From contig CACHUN010000003.1 in the NCBI GenBank assembly GCA_902583075.1, forward strand, positions 62,001 through 126,000: a stretch of 64,000 bases of DNA, given 5' to 3'. This document shows, piece by piece, positions 38,481 to 49,230 of this stretch. The notes below the pieces were generated by a model. It was not told where the DNA came from, did not search any database, and saw only the letters and a program-made list of their open reading frames with translations. The stretch's first letter is position 1, and each line of letters opens with the position of its first letter. Made by a program: the position numbers and the translations under genes. The stretch is from an uncultured Pelagibacteraceae bacterium. Lineage in GTDB: Bacteria; Pseudomonadota; Alphaproteobacteria; Pelagibacterales; Pelagibacteraceae.

Positions 38481-40477
38481 CCAGGACTCCTAATTTCACT
38501 ATCACTATCGAAATCTATATCTTGGTTAAAATCGAAATCTTCTTCTTTTTCATCTACAAAATTATTATTTTTTTTAATATATTCATCTGGTAGCTCATCC
38601 ACAAATCTTGATGCCATACTGTCTATCCAGTCTCCTTGATAAAATCTGTTCATAGAAAATGATATTTTAGCGAGCTTTTTTGCCCTGGTAATTGCAACAT
38701 AAGCTAATCTCCTCTCCTCCTCTAAACCACTTTCACCTTTTTCCTCAATGCTTTTCTGATGAGGAAATAGACCTTCTTCCCACCCCGGTAAAAATACGAC
38801 ATCAAATTCTAACCCTTTAGATGCGTGTATTGTCATTAAATTGACCTTTTCACTCTGCCAATCTTGGTCTAACGATGTGGCAAGAGCAACATGCTCTAAA
38901 AAACTCTCTAAATTATCAAATTCTTTCATTGCATTTAATAATTCTTTTATATTTTCTAATCTGTTTTCATTTTCTAAATCTTTTTTATTTTTAAGCATTT
39001 CACTATATCCAGATTCATCAAGAATAGTCTGTAATAGCTTATTATGATTTATTTTACTCCTTAAATCATTTCTCCATTTAGCTAAAAGATTTAAGAGGGA
39101 AATTAAACCTAATTTTGTTTTGGGTTTAATTTTGTTTTGTTCAATTAAATGTTTTGAGGCAACTTCTAATGAACACTTATTCAATTTTGCAAAATTATTA
39201 ATAGCTTTTACAGTAGTATCCCCAATAGATCTTTTTGGGACATTTAGAATTCTCTCAAAGGCCAAGTCATCCTGTGGTTGAAAAACTGTTTTTAAATATG
39301 CAACACAATCCTTTACTTCAGCTCTTTCATAAAATTTAATACCACCAATAATTCTGTATGGAACACCAATTTTTAAAAATCTTTCTTCAAATTCCCTAGT
39401 TTGAAAAATAGCTCTTACAAGAATTGCAACCTCATTAAATGAAAATTTATTTTTGAAATCTTCAATATTAGAACCGATTTCGGTTGCTTCATCTTTTACA
39501 TTTCTAAAACAATTTAAAGTCACAAGTTCACCATCTTCTTGATCTGTAAAAAGTTTTTTCCCAACTCTATTTTGATTATTTTCAATAATATTTGATGCCA
39601 CATTTAAAATATTTTGTGTGGATCTATAATTTTTTTCTAATCTTATTATTTTTGTATTTTCGTAAACTTTTTCAAATTGAAGAAAATTTTTAATTTCTGC
39701 TCCCCTCCAACTATATATTGACTGATCATCATCTCCCACACAACAAATATTTTGATTATGTTCTGCCAGATATTTAAGCCATTCACTTTGAATAAAGTTT
39801 GTATCTTGGTATTCATCAACTAAAATATATTTAAACTTTTTAGAATACATTTTTGATATATCTTTATGTCTTTCAAAAATTTTAACAGTGTGAAGTATTA
39901 GGTCACTGAAATCAGCAGCATTTAAATTTATTAGTTTTTGTTGATATATTTTATATATCTCAAGAAAGCTTTTTTCTAATATGTCTTTACGTTTGAGTAC
40001 AACTTCGTCAGGATAAAAGCCTTTATTCTTCCATTTATCAATTAATGCCAAAATATATCTTGGGGATATTTTTTTTGTATCTATATTCTCAGATTTGCAG
40101 ATATTTTTTATTAATCTTACTTGGTCATCTTGATCAATTATTGAAAAATTTGATTTTAATCCAGCTGCTTCTGCATGTTTTCTCAATATTTTCGCACTAA
40201 TTGAGTGAAAGGTGCCTAACCAAGGAAGCCCAGTTGCTTCTTTTCTTAAGAACTTAGAAACCCTTAATTGCATTTCTTTTGCAGCTTTATTTGTAAATGT
40301 TACTGCCAAGATTTGATTGGGAAATGCCTTATGTTGTTTAACAATATGGGCAATTCTAGATGTAAGAACCCTTGTTTTTCCAGACCCAGCTCCTGCAACA
40401 ATCAAAAGGGGTCCGTCTAAATGTAGAACTGCCTCTTCCTGACTTTCATTAAGATTTGTTAAATAATCTAAATTCAT
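38450..40477 (-). CDS. uvrD: UvrD/PcrA-type DNA helicase
   Basis: Superfamily 1 3'-5' helicase for excision and mismatch repair. 675 residues, slightly shorter than E. coli UvrD. Helicase motifs: NESQEEAV (Q motif), GAGSGKTRVL (Walker A, near 30), TFTNKAAKEM, DEYQDTNFIQ (Walker B), CCVGDDDQSIYSWRGA, LEKNYRST, TIHASKGLEFDVVF and EERRLAYVAITRAK. The acidic C-terminal tail (EEDFDFNQDIDFDSD) precedes RSPGWIRYQ. It is divergent from the AsmA-like gene across 36 bases. Confidence 0.96.
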   Translation of the reverse strand: MNLDYLTNLNESQEEAVLHLDGPLLIVAGAGSGKTRVLTSRIAHIVKQHKAFPNQILAVTFTNKAAKEMQLRVSKFLRKEATGLPWLGTFHSISAKILRKHAEAAGLKSNFSIIDQDDQVRLIKNICKSENIDTKKISPRYILALIDKWKNKGFYPDEVVLKRKDILEKSFLEIYKIYQQKLINLNAADFSDLILHTVKIFERHKDISKMYSKKFKYILVDEYQDTNFIQSEWLKYLAEHNQNICCVGDDDQSIYSWRGAEIKNFLQFEKVYENTKIIRLEKNYRSTQNILNVASNIIENNQNRVGKKLFTDQEDGELVTLNCFRNVKDEATEIGSNIEDFKNKFSFNEVAILVRAIFQTREFEERFLKIGVPYRIIGGIKFYERAEVKDCVAYLKTVFQPQDDLAFERILNVPKRSIGDTTVKAINNFAKLNKCSLEVASKHLIEQNKIKPKTKLGLISLLNLLAKWRNDLRSKINHNKLLQTILDESGYSEMLKNKKDLENENRLENIKELLNAMKEFDNLESFLEHVALATSLDQDWQSEKVNLMTIHASKGLEFDVVFLPGWEEGLFPHQKSIEEKGESGLEEERRLAYVAITRAKKLAKISFSMNRFYQGDWIDSMASRFVDELPDEYIKKNNNFVDEKEEDFDFNQDIDFDSDSEIRSPGWIRYQKKLK

Positions 40478-40513
40478 CGTTTATTTTTTCTTAATTTAAG
40501 CGATATTGGATTA

Positions 40514-41887
40514 ATGATTAAAAAATTGAAAGTAACAATATTTTCTAAATTTATTTTTATATTAATTGCATTGTGTTTTTTATTTGGCATTTATTTATCA
40601 ATACCAGTTTTATTTAATTATAAAAGCATAGAAAACATCATTGAAAGCAAATTTTATTCTGATTTTGATATTAAGCTAAATATAAATGGTGACATAAAGT
40701 ATCAATTAATTCCAAAGCCTCATTTATTAATTAGCGATTCATCATTATCTATAGGTGAAAACAATAATAAGAATATTTCATTTGATATTAAGAATCTAAA
40801 AGTATTTATGAATACTAATAATTTATATCCAAAATCTAAAATTAATTTCGAAAAATTTGAAATACAAAATACAAATTTTTTTATCAAAAATAAAGAATAT
40901 AGCACTTTAAGGAATTATTTTCATAAAAGTGAAAGTAAACCAATTTATATTAAAAAAAGTAAAGTATTTTTAATAGATGATAATGATGATACTTTAATAA
41001 TATCCCCAATAGAAAAAATTAATTTTACCACCTCACAACAAGACAATTTCAAAAAATTAAATATCAAAGGCAATTTGTTTGATTTGAATTTTAAATCATT
41101 ATGGAAAAAAAAATATAATTCTAAAATGAATTCACAAATAGAAATAGATTTTAAAAAACCGAATATTTCCATTAAAAATGAATTAAATTATGAGAATAAT
41201 TCTAGTTTTGAAGGTACAACCGAAATAAAATTTTTAAATCAGAATATTAAAATAGAATACCAGTTAAAAAATAATATCATTTCTTTAAAATCCCCAGAAA
41301 ATAATAATGATATAAAAATTGATACAACAATTGAGTTATCACCTTTTTATCTCAATTCAAATGTTACTTTGAATAGGCAAAATATTAATTTTTTGGTAGA
41401 TGAATTAATGTTTTCTATATTAAACTTGCAACCTGATTTATTAGGCAATGTAAATGGAGAAATCAAATTCCTTTTAAATGATGTAGAGCACGAGCTGATA
41501 AGAAATGGTAATATAAGTTTAAATATAAGCCAAAAAACTATTAATTTAAGTGAAGTTTTATTCAATATCGATGAAATTGGCCAAATTGAAAGTGAAATAA
41601 AATATAAAGAAGAAAGCGGTGATATAATATTTCACTCGACAAATTCTTTAGTTATAAATAATAAAAAAAAGTTTGCTAAAAAATTTCAAGTAAAATCAGA
41701 CAAAGTTAAAGATATAAATGTGATCCACTTTAAAGTTGAGAAAAATATTACTAACGGATTAATATCAATATTTGATATAAAAATTAATCAATTAATATAT
41801 AAGGACAAAATCAATGGTGAATCTAGATATGATATTAGAAATTCCCAAGAGCTTAAATCATTAGTTAAAAAAATTATTAATAGTTAA
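40514..41887 (+). CDS. AsmA-like inner-membrane-anchored protein
   Basis: 457 residues: one N-terminal membrane segment (about 12-32) and a long periplasmic beta-rich part. The N-terminal portion ([27 protein letters not shown]) matches the start of AsmA-family proteins, which are thought to build lipid-carrying grooves between the membranes. It is shorter than E. coli AsmA (about 617). A role in phospholipid transport is a family inference. It overlaps the end of the convergent fumC by four bases. Confidence 0.75.
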   Translation: MIKKLKVTIFSKFIFILIALCFLFGIYLSIPVLFNYKSIENIIESKFYSDFDIKLNINGDIKYQLIPKPHLLISDSSLSIGENNNKNISFDIKNLKVFMNTNNLYPKSKINFEKFEIQNTNFFIKNKEYSTLRNYFHKSESKPIYIKKSKVFLIDDNDDTLIISPIEKINFTTSQQDNFKKLNIKGNLFDLNFKSLWKKKYNSKMNSQIEIDFKKPNISIKNELNYENNSSFEGTTEIKFLNQNIKIEYQLKNNIISLKSPENNNDIKIDTTIELSPFYLNSNVTLNRQNINFLVDELMFSILNLQPDLLGNVNGEIKFLLNDVEHELIRNGNISLNISQKTINLSEVLFNIDEIGQIESEIKYKEESGDIIFHSTNSLVINNKKKFAKKFQVKSDKVKDINVIHFKVEKNITNGLISIFDIKINQLIYKDKINGESRYDIRNSQELKSLVKKIINS

Positions 41888-43272
41888 TCTGGTTTAATCA
41901 TTTTATTGGGATCAACAATTTTATTATATTCCTTCTCATTAATAAGACCTGATCTCATTGCTTCAATTTTAAGAGTAGTTTTATTTTTCAATGCATTCTT
42001 TGCAATTTTTGCAGCATTATCATAACCAATCTTTGGAGATAAGGCAGTTACCAACATTAAAGAGTTATCTACCAAATATTTTATTCTATTTTTGTCAGCC
42101 TTTAGTCCAGAGATACAATATTTTGCAAAACTTTTTGTACTATCTGAGAGAATTTGAATTGATTGAAGTACATTATGAATTATTAAAGGCTTGAACACAT
42201 TAAGCTCAAAATGACCATGTGAACCAGCCATTGTAATTCCGTTGTGGTTACCAATTACTTTCACACATACCATTGTTACAGCCTCACATTGAGTTGGATT
42301 TACTTTACCAGGCATAATTGATGATCCAGGTTCATTCTCTGGCAATATCAACTCTCCATATCCAGCTCTAGGTCCTGAACCTAAAAACCTAATATCATTT
42401 GCTATTTTCATCAAACATACTGCAGTTGTATTTAATGTACCTGAATAATTTACTATTGCATCATGAGCAGCAAGTGCAGCAAACTTATTTTTAGCTGGCT
42501 TAAAAGGTAACTTGGTGATTTTTTTTATTTCATTTACTATTTTCTTATCAAAATTTTTTTTGGTATTTATACCAGTTCCAACTGCGGTCCCACCTTGTGC
42601 TAAATAATAAATTTCATTCAGTGAAACTTTTATTCTTTTAATGCATTCTTCGAGTTGAGATTGGTAGCCAGAAAATTCTTGACCCAATGATAAAGGGGTA
42701 GCATCCTGAAGGTGGGTTCTACCTATTTTGACTATTTTATTAAATTCACTTACCTTTTTTTTTAATTCTTTATTTAATAATATTAAGCTTGGTAATAGTT
42801 TTTCTCTAGTTTCCATTGCTATTGCAATATGCATTGCTGTGGGAAATACATCATTCGTTGACTGTGATTTATTAACGTGATCATTTGGATGAACGGGTTT
42901 TTTTGTACCCTTTTTTCCTTTAAGTATTTCAATTGCTCTATTTGAGATAACTTCATTCACATTCATATTTGTTTGTGTGCCAGAACCAGTTTGCCAAACT
43001 TTAAGAGGGAAATGATTATCTAATTTTCCCGCAATAACTTCACTAGATGCTCGTACAATTGATTTATAAATTTTTGAATTAATATCTTTGCTTTTATAAT
43101 TTGTAATAGCAGCTGCTTTTTTGATAATAGCTATGGATTTTATTAACTTTGGTCTGACTAATACATCTCCAATATCAAAGTATTTTTTTGATCTTTGTGT
43201 GGATGCGCCCCAATACTTATCCACAGGTACATTTATAGAACCAATGCTATCATATTCTTTTCTGAATTTCAT
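41884..43272 (-). CDS. fumC: Class II fumarate hydratase
   Basis: Iron-free fumarase of the TCA cycle, interconverting fumarate and malate. 462 residues, the normal length. Conserved regions: [18 protein letters not shown] near 97, [19 protein letters not shown] near 128, [17 protein letters not shown] near 184, and the fumarate lyase signature [11 protein letters not shown] near 314. It stands alone, upstream and divergent from the MazG-like gene. Confidence 0.97.
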   Translation of the reverse strand: MKFRKEYDSIGSINVPVDKYWGASTQRSKKYFDIGDVLVRPKLIKSIAIIKKAAAITNYKSKDINSKIYKSIVRASSEVIAGKLDNHFPLKVWQTGSGTQTNMNVNEVISNRAIEILKGKKGTKKPVHPNDHVNKSQSTNDVFPTAMHIAIAMETREKLLPSLILLNKELKKKVSEFNKIVKIGRTHLQDATPLSLGQEFSGYQSQLEECIKRIKVSLNEIYYLAQGGTAVGTGINTKKNFDKKIVNEIKKITKLPFKPAKNKFAALAAHDAIVNYSGTLNTTAVCLMKIANDIRFLGSGPRAGYGELILPENEPGSSIMPGKVNPTQCEAVTMVCVKVIGNHNGITMAGSHGHFELNVFKPLIIHNVLQSIQILSDSTKSFAKYCISGLKADKNRIKYLVDNSLMLVTALSPKIGYDNAAKIAKNALKNKTTLKIEAMRSGLINEKEYNKIVDPNKMIKPD

Positions 43273-43339
43273 ATTTTAGTTTAGAGAGTATATTTATACA
43301 CTTATACATTAAATAATAATAAAATCATATAGGAGTAAA

Positions 43340-43711
43340 ATGACAAATTTTGAAAAAGTTGGCGTGTTTATGAAAACTTTTAATCAAGATGTAAAAGATT
43401 CATCAAGTTTAAGCACAGATAAAATTAATTCGTTAAGAATTTCATTGATTAATGAAGAGTTAGAGGAACTTAAACATGCAATATCAGAAAAAAATTTGAC
43501 TGAAGTTGCAGATGCATTAACAGATATTTTGTATGTTACTTATGGCGCAGGTCATGCTTTTGGTATTAATTTAGATAAATGTTTTGAAGAAGTTCAAAAA
43601 TCTAATATGAGTAAATTGGGAAAAGATGGAAAACCAATATATAATGAATTTGGAAAAGTTATGAAAGGACCAGACTATTTCAAACCAGATTTATCAAAAT
43701 TTATTAAATAA
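43340..43711 (+). CDS. MazG-like nucleotide pyrophosphohydrolase
   Basis: 123 residues of the all-alpha NTP pyrophosphatase superfamily. The metal-binding helices show as INEELEELKHAI (EExxE type) and EVADALTDILYVTYGAG (ExxDAxxD). Such proteins hydrolyse NTPs or related nucleotides to the monophosphate; the substrate here is unknown. A C-terminal FxKV...GPDYFKPDL segment is typical of the short phosphoribosyl-ATP-pyrophosphatase-like form. A good AGGAG ribosome site (43332) precedes the ATG. It is convergent with ygfZ, one base apart. Confidence 0.8.
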   Translation: MTNFEKVGVFMKTFNQDVKDSSSLSTDKINSLRISLINEELEELKHAISEKNLTEVADALTDILYVTYGAGHAFGINLDKCFEEVQKSNMSKLGKDGKPIYNEFGKVMKGPDYFKPDLSKFIK

Positions 43712-43712
43712 T

Positions 43713-44594
43713 TTATATCCAATTAGGTCTTAAGACTTTTATTTTTGCATCACCACACTTTAGATCTTTATCAAAATTAAAGCTTTTATCTTCTAGTTTT
43801 AGTAAAGCAAATGGATTTTTATTATTGATTAATAACTTTCCTAAGTTTTTATTTTCAGAAGTAATTTCGTCACTATTGATCTCTCCATCTAAAACTTTAA
43901 TTGCAAATAGTCTTTTATTAAGTTTATCTTTAAGTTTAATTCTAGCTGTATTTTCTTGCCCTACATAACACCCTTTTCTAAAGTCAATTCCATTTAGTTC
44001 TTCAAAATTACATTCAATTCCAAATATTTTATTTTGCAGATTATTTGTATCAATTTGAGCAATTCCTAATTCATGACTGTAATTATAATACTCATTTACA
44101 TCAGAAACTTTTAATCCCAATTTTTTTATAGAAAGATACAATTTTTCTAAATTAATCACTAATCTAGATCCTAATTTATCAGACCTTGGATCTAAAAGAA
44201 TAGGATCTTCTCTAAATTTTATAGTAAAACCCATCTCATCTTTAGAATTTTCCAATTCTAGAAATTTTTCCTTTGTTAGATTTGCAACAACAAACTCATT
44301 ACTTAGATTTAAAATTTCTACTTTAGATCTAAGCTTGTATAAATTTAACTGTTTATATAAATTCTCAATAATTTTCTTTTCACAATCCAAAAAATAGCCT
44401 GATTTATGTTTAATAATTATAAAATCGTAAAGATATTTGCCTTGTGGTGTTAAGAGAGCTGAAAAACAACTTCTATAATCTGATACATTTTCAATGTTGT
44501 TTGTAATTATATTTTGTAAAAATTCTTTAGCATCATCTCCATTAATATAAAGAAGACCCCTATCCTCTAGGATGTAAATATTATTTCTATTCAT
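43713..44594 (-). CDS. ygfZ: Folate-binding protein YgfZ
   Basis: Tetrahydrofolate-dependent protein that helps iron-sulfur cluster assembly and repair. 293 residues with the GcvT-like fold: LLYINGDDAKEFLQNIITN near 15, and the diagnostic KGCYVGQE at about 206-213 containing the conserved Cys. It is divergent from the dihydroorotase gene over 42 bases. Confidence 0.9.
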   Translation of the reverse strand: MNRNNIYILEDRGLLYINGDDAKEFLQNIITNNIENVSDYRSCFSALLTPQGKYLYDFIIIKHKSGYFLDCEKKIIENLYKQLNLYKLRSKVEILNLSNEFVVANLTKEKFLELENSKDEMGFTIKFREDPILLDPRSDKLGSRLVINLEKLYLSIKKLGLKVSDVNEYYNYSHELGIAQIDTNNLQNKIFGIECNFEELNGIDFRKGCYVGQENTARIKLKDKLNKRLFAIKVLDGEINSDEITSENKNLGKLLINNKNPFALLKLEDKSFNFDKDLKCGDAKIKVLRPNWI

Positions 44595-44636
44595 ATTGTA
44601 ATATTATAACGAATGATATAATTAGTTTTTTTATAA

Positions 44637-45947
44637 ATGTTAGACCTAATAATTAAAAATGGAAAGTGTTATATTGATAAAGATCTCAAACATGTTGATA
44701 TAGGCATTCAAAATAGCAAGATTGTAAAAATTGGTAAGTTAGATGAAGATTCAAGTCAATCAATAGATGCAACTGGACTTACTGTACTTCCTGGCTGTAT
44801 TGACACTCAAACGCATTTTAGAGAACCAGGTTCAACAGACACTGAGGATTTAGCTTCTGGAAGTAGAGCAGCAATTGTTGGAGGTATAACCTCAGTATTT
44901 GAAATGCCAAATACTAATCCCGCAACTACAAACAAAGCAGAATTTCAAAGAAAAATAGATTTAGCAAAAAATAGAATGTATTGTAATCATGCATTTTATT
45001 TTGGAGCAACTCCAACTAATCAAAGCGAATTAGAAGATCTTAAAGGTTTAGAAGGATGTTGCGGAGTAAAATTATTTGCAGGCTCGTCCACGGGAACATT
45101 ATTAGTTCATAAGGAAGAAGACATTGAAAAAGTATTTGAAAGTACATCAAAAATTGTTGCAGTTCACTCAGAAGATGAGGATATTTTAAATTTAAGAAAG
45201 AAATTAAGAGAGAAAGGTAATGTTCATTCTCATCCAATTTGGAGAGATGAAGAATGTGCAATTTCATCTACTAGAAAGATTGTAAAAATTGCAAAAAGAT
45301 TAGGTAAAAAAGCTCATATTTTGCATATTACCACTAAACAGGAGATTGATTTTTTATCCCAGAATAAGGGAGACATAACTTTTGAAATAACTCCACAGCA
45401 TTTAACAATGTTTGCACCAGATTGTTATGACAAACTAGGCACCTATGCTCAGATGAATCCACCTATTAGAGAAAAAAGTCATTACGATAGACTGTGGTAT
45501 GCTGTAAGAAATAATTATAATGACACTATTGGTTCAGATCACGCTCCTCATCTGAAAGTAAATAAAGACAAAGAATATCCAGATACTCCTTCAGGAATGC
45601 CTGGGGTTCAGACCTTATTACCTGTAATGCTGAACCATGTAAATGATGGAAAACTTACTTTAATTCAGCTTATGAATCTCGTTTGTGAAAACCCAGCGAA
45701 AATTTTTGGTATTGTAGGTAAGGGATTTATAAAGGAAAACTATGATGCGGACTTTACAATTGTGGATATGAACAAAATTATCGAAATCAAAAACGAAAAA
45801 ATAGAGAGTAAGTGTGGATGGTCACCTTTCGATGGATATAAGTTTAAGGGAACTCCAGTTTATACAATCATAAATGGAGAGATTAAAATGAAAAATGGAG
45901 AAATCCTTGGCGAAGCATCAGGTAAGCCCATCAAATTTAATAATTAA
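44637..45947 (+). CDS. pyrC: Dihydroorotase (amidohydrolase), QxH metal-site variant
   Basis: Cyclic amidohydrolase, most likely converting carbamoyl-aspartate to dihydroorotate in pyrimidine synthesis. 436 residues. The usual HxH metal motif reads Q58-T-H60 in CIDTQTHFREPG. The other ligands are intact: carboxylated-lysine candidate K145 (GVKLFAGSSTG), H177 (VAVHSE), H230 (ILHIT) and D301 (GSDHAPH). The loss of the first His may mean one metal, or another substrate such as allantoin or hydantoin. It is not next to carAB in this window. Confidence 0.85.
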   Translation: MLDLIIKNGKCYIDKDLKHVDIGIQNSKIVKIGKLDEDSSQSIDATGLTVLPGCIDTQTHFREPGSTDTEDLASGSRAAIVGGITSVFEMPNTNPATTNKAEFQRKIDLAKNRMYCNHAFYFGATPTNQSELEDLKGLEGCCGVKLFAGSSTGTLLVHKEEDIEKVFESTSKIVAVHSEDEDILNLRKKLREKGNVHSHPIWRDEECAISSTRKIVKIAKRLGKKAHILHITTKQEIDFLSQNKGDITFEITPQHLTMFAPDCYDKLGTYAQMNPPIREKSHYDRLWYAVRNNYNDTIGSDHAPHLKVNKDKEYPDTPSGMPGVQTLLPVMLNHVNDGKLTLIQLMNLVCENPAKIFGIVGKGFIKENYDADFTIVDMNKIIEIKNEKIESKCGWSPFDGYKFKGTPVYTIINGEIKMKNGEILGEASGKPIKFNN

Positions 45948-45953
45948 TTTAAT

Positions 45954-47852
45954 TTATTTGGTAAGAATTTTATTCTCCATTAAACTTTGAGTAATCTCCT
46001 CTAAAATTGCTGGATCGTCGATTGTTGCTGGCATTTTATAATTTTCCTTGTCGGCAATTTTACGAATAGTTCCTCTCAATATTTTTCCTGATCTTGTTTT
46101 AGGTAATCTTTTGATAACAATAACAACTTTGAACGCAGCAACAGGTCCAATTTTATCTCTTACCATTTTAATACATTCCTTTGATATAGTTTCATTGTCT
46201 TTTTCAACACCAGATTTTAAAACAACTAAACCAATAGGCAATTGTCCTTTCAATTTATCTGCAATTCCAAGAACGGCACACTCAGCAACTGATTGATGTT
46301 CAGATAATACCTCTTCAATCGCACCTGTCGATAATCTATGACCAGCAACATTTATAATGTCATCGGTTCGCGACATAATCCAAATGTATCCATCTTCATC
46401 AATGTGTCCTGCATCATAAGTTTGATAGTAACCTTTATAATTAGTCATATAATTTTCTTCGTATCTTTTGTCTGCATTCCAAAGTGTAGGAAAAGTACCA
46501 GGTGGCAAAGGCAATTTAACAACTATATCTCCCATCTCATTAGGTTCTGCGATTGAATGATCTGGTTTAATTATTTTAACATCATAACCCGGAACTGCTT
46601 TACATGCAGAACCATACTTTGTTTTTTGCATTTCTATTCCTGTACAATTTGAACTTATTGCCCAACTAGTTTCCGTTTGCCACCAGTGATCTATCACTGG
46701 AACATTTAAAAGATTTTCAGCCCATTTTATTGTATCTGGATCAGCTCTTTCTCCAGCTAGAAATAAGGATTCAAAAGAACTTAAATCATATTTTGAGAAA
46801 AACTTACCATCTGGGTCTTCTTTTTTAATAGCTCTAAATGCTGTTGGAGCTGTAAATAAAGATTTAATTTTATACTCTGAAATTATTCTCCAAAATACTC
46901 CTGCATCAGGAGTTCCAACTGGTTTTCCTTCAAACAAAACTGTTGTACATCCTTTGAACAATGGAGCGTAAACAATGTATGAGTGTCCCACAATCCAACC
47001 AATATCACTGGCTGACCACCAAACATCATCCTCATTGATATTGTAAATGTTTTTCATTGTCCATTTGAGAGCAACGATATGACCTCCCACATCTCTAACT
47101 ATTCCTTTTGGTATACCTGTTGTTCCAGATGTGTATAAAATGTAGGCAAATTCATTTGACCCAATCTCAACGCAATCTTTATGTTTTGCTTTACTTAGAG
47201 CTTCTTCCCAACTTATTTCAAGTGGAGAGTTAAGTTTTACTTCGTGATCTTTTCTTTGAAACAAAATTACTTTTTCAATTTTATGCTTGGCAAGCTTTAA
47301 TGCTCCATCAACTAAAGGTCTATATTCAACAGTTCTTCCAGGTTCAAACCCACAAGAGGCAGTGATTAGAATTTTTGCTTTACTATCATCAATTCTACTT
47401 GCTAGTTCATTTGAAGCAAATCCACCGAAGACAACGGAGTGTATTGCACCAATTCTTCCACAAGCAAGCATCGCTATTACCGCCTCAGGTATCATCGGCA
47501 TGTAGATAATTACTCTGTCACCTTTTTTAATACCTTGATTATCAAGTGCTCCAGCGAATTTTGATATTTTCTCTCTTAATTCATTATATGTATACTTTGC
47601 TTTAAAATTAGTTATAGGGCTATCATAGATTAAAGCAGTCTTCTCACCGTTACCATTGTCAATATGAACATCAATAGCGTTGTAACAGGTGTTTGTAACG
47701 CCATCTTCAAACCATTTATAAAATGGTGGGGTAGATTTGTTTAAAATCTTGGTAGGTTTTTTAAACCAGAAGACTTCATCAGATACATTTTTCCAAAATT
47801 CCTCCGGATTTTGAATAGATTCTTGATAAATTTTGTCAAAACTATTTTTCAT
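45954..47852 (-). CDS. prpE: Propionate-CoA ligase (acetyl-CoA synthetase family)
   Basis: ANL-family enzyme that activates a short-chain acid, probably propionate, to its CoA thioester. 632 residues. Motifs: ILYTSGTTGIPKG (AMP binding, near 236), HWWQTETSWAIS near 390, the hinge region SRTDDIINVAGHRLSTG near 496, and the catalytic Lys in TRSGKILRG near 592. The AGHRLSTG variant and length fit PrpE better than Acs. It is divergent from proteorhodopsin. Confidence 0.9.
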   Translation of the reverse strand: MKNSFDKIYQESIQNPEEFWKNVSDEVFWFKKPTKILNKSTPPFYKWFEDGVTNTCYNAIDVHIDNGNGEKTALIYDSPITNFKAKYTYNELREKISKFAGALDNQGIKKGDRVIIYMPMIPEAVIAMLACGRIGAIHSVVFGGFASNELASRIDDSKAKILITASCGFEPGRTVEYRPLVDGALKLAKHKIEKVILFQRKDHEVKLNSPLEISWEEALSKAKHKDCVEIGSNEFAYILYTSGTTGIPKGIVRDVGGHIVALKWTMKNIYNINEDDVWWSASDIGWIVGHSYIVYAPLFKGCTTVLFEGKPVGTPDAGVFWRIISEYKIKSLFTAPTAFRAIKKEDPDGKFFSKYDLSSFESLFLAGERADPDTIKWAENLLNVPVIDHWWQTETSWAISSNCTGIEMQKTKYGSACKAVPGYDVKIIKPDHSIAEPNEMGDIVVKLPLPPGTFPTLWNADKRYEENYMTNYKGYYQTYDAGHIDEDGYIWIMSRTDDIINVAGHRLSTGAIEEVLSEHQSVAECAVLGIADKLKGQLPIGLVVLKSGVEKDNETISKECIKMVRDKIGPVAAFKVVIVIKRLPKTRSGKILRGTIRKIADKENYKMPATIDDPAILEEITQSLMENKILTK

Positions 47853-47865
47853 AGTGATTTGTTAT

Positions 47866-47896
47866 TTGACTCACTTTTTTAATGATTTTATATAAT
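47866..47896 (+). promoter_or_regulatory. Candidate proteorhodopsin promoter
   Basis: TTGACT at 47866-47871 is followed after 17 bases by TATATA (47889) and after 19 by TATAAT (47891-47896). Transcription would start near 47903 and leave a 5' leader of about 160 bases before the proteorhodopsin ATG. It also overlaps the region upstream of the divergent prpE. It is the best sigma-70-like match in the 200-base gap. Confidence 0.5.
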
Positions 47897-47996
47897 AGGT
47901 TGTATTTAATTTCATAAAGTTAATAAAATCAATACTTATTGCTTCAAAATAACTCTTCAACAAACTTATTTAATTTGTTATTTAAGCCATAACTTT

Positions 47997-48036
47997 AGAC
48001 CATTCATTAGATTGGTCTGTAGTTTAAATTTAAACT
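47997..48036 (+). repeat. Inverted repeats in the proteorhodopsin leader
   Basis: AGACCA (47997-48002) pairs with TGGTCT (48013-48018) around a ten-base loop. It is followed at once by AGTTTAAATTTAAACT (48021-48036), a perfect 16-base palindrome and a run of A. These lie 30-70 bases before the start codon, inside the proposed leader. They could be a regulator site or an mRNA structure; function is unknown. Confidence 0.45.
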
Positions 48037-48065
48037 AAAAAAAACTAACTATGAGGGAGTTTTTT

Positions 48066-48830
48066 ATGAAGACAATGAAAATGTTAGCATTAGCGGCAGT
48101 GCTTTTCGGAGCAACTACGGCAGCTAACGCAGCAACTGCCTTTTTAGCCACAGACGATTTTGTAGGTATTTCGTTTTGGTTAATATCAATGGGTATGTTA
48201 GCAGCTACAGCGTTTTTCTTTATGGAACAGGCTAACGTCAGTTCACAATGGAGAAAATCAGTAAACGTAGCTGGATTAGTAACAGGTATAGCATTTATTC
48301 ACTACATGTATATGAGAGCAGTATGGATCGAAACAGGTGATACTCCAACTGTTTACAGATACATCGACTGGTTAATTACTGTGCCACTACAGCTAGTAGA
48401 ATTTTACTTAATTCTTTCAGCAGTACGAAAAGTTGACACAAACATATTCTGGAGAATCTTAATTGGTTCACTAGTTATGTTAATAGGTGGATATCTTGGA
48501 GAAGCTGGATTCATTAACGCTACACTAGGTTTCATAATCGGTATGGCTGGATGGATTTACATTCTTTATGAAATCTTTTCTGGAGAAGCAGGTAAAGTTG
48601 CTGCTAAATCTGGAAATAAATCTTTAGTAACTGCATTTGGAGCTTTAAGAATGATTGTTACTGTAGGTTGGGCTATTTACCCATTAGGTTACATTTTTGG
48701 TTACCTAACAGGTGGAATAGATGGTAACGCGTTAAACGTTATCTATAACTTAGCAGACTTTGTTAATAAAATCGCATTTGGTTTAATTATCTGGTCTTGT
48801 GCAGTATCTAACTCTACAAGAAGAGCGTAG
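48066..48830 (+). CDS. Proteorhodopsin, blue-absorbing type
   Basis: Light-driven proton pump of the inner membrane, using retinal. 254 residues with a cleavable signal peptide (1 to about 20) and seven membrane helices. Using the standard numbering, H75, R94, the proton acceptor D97 and the proton donor E108 are all present, the last two in RYIDWLITVPLQLVEFYL. The tuning position 105 is Gln, which marks the blue-absorbing form. The retinal Lys lies in helix G (DFVNKIAFG). ATG 48066 follows a strong GAGGGAG ribosome site (48053-48059); the ATG at 48051 lies upstream of that site. Codon use is unlike the neighbours (AAC for 9 of 11 Asn), as expected for very high expression. Confidence 0.98.
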   Translation: MKTMKMLALAAVLFGATTAANAATAFLATDDFVGISFWLISMGMLAATAFFFMEQANVSSQWRKSVNVAGLVTGIAFIHYMYMRAVWIETGDTPTVYRYIDWLITVPLQLVEFYLILSAVRKVDTNIFWRILIGSLVMLIGGYLGEAGFINATLGFIIGMAGWIYILYEIFSGEAGKVAAKSGNKSLVTAFGALRMIVTVGWAIYPLGYIFGYLTGGIDGNALNVIYNLADFVNKIAFGLIIWSCAVSNSTRRA

Positions 48831-48855
48831 TAACAATTTTAGTTACGAAATATAA

Positions 48856-49229
<374 letters not shown>

Positions 49230-49230
<1 letters not shown>

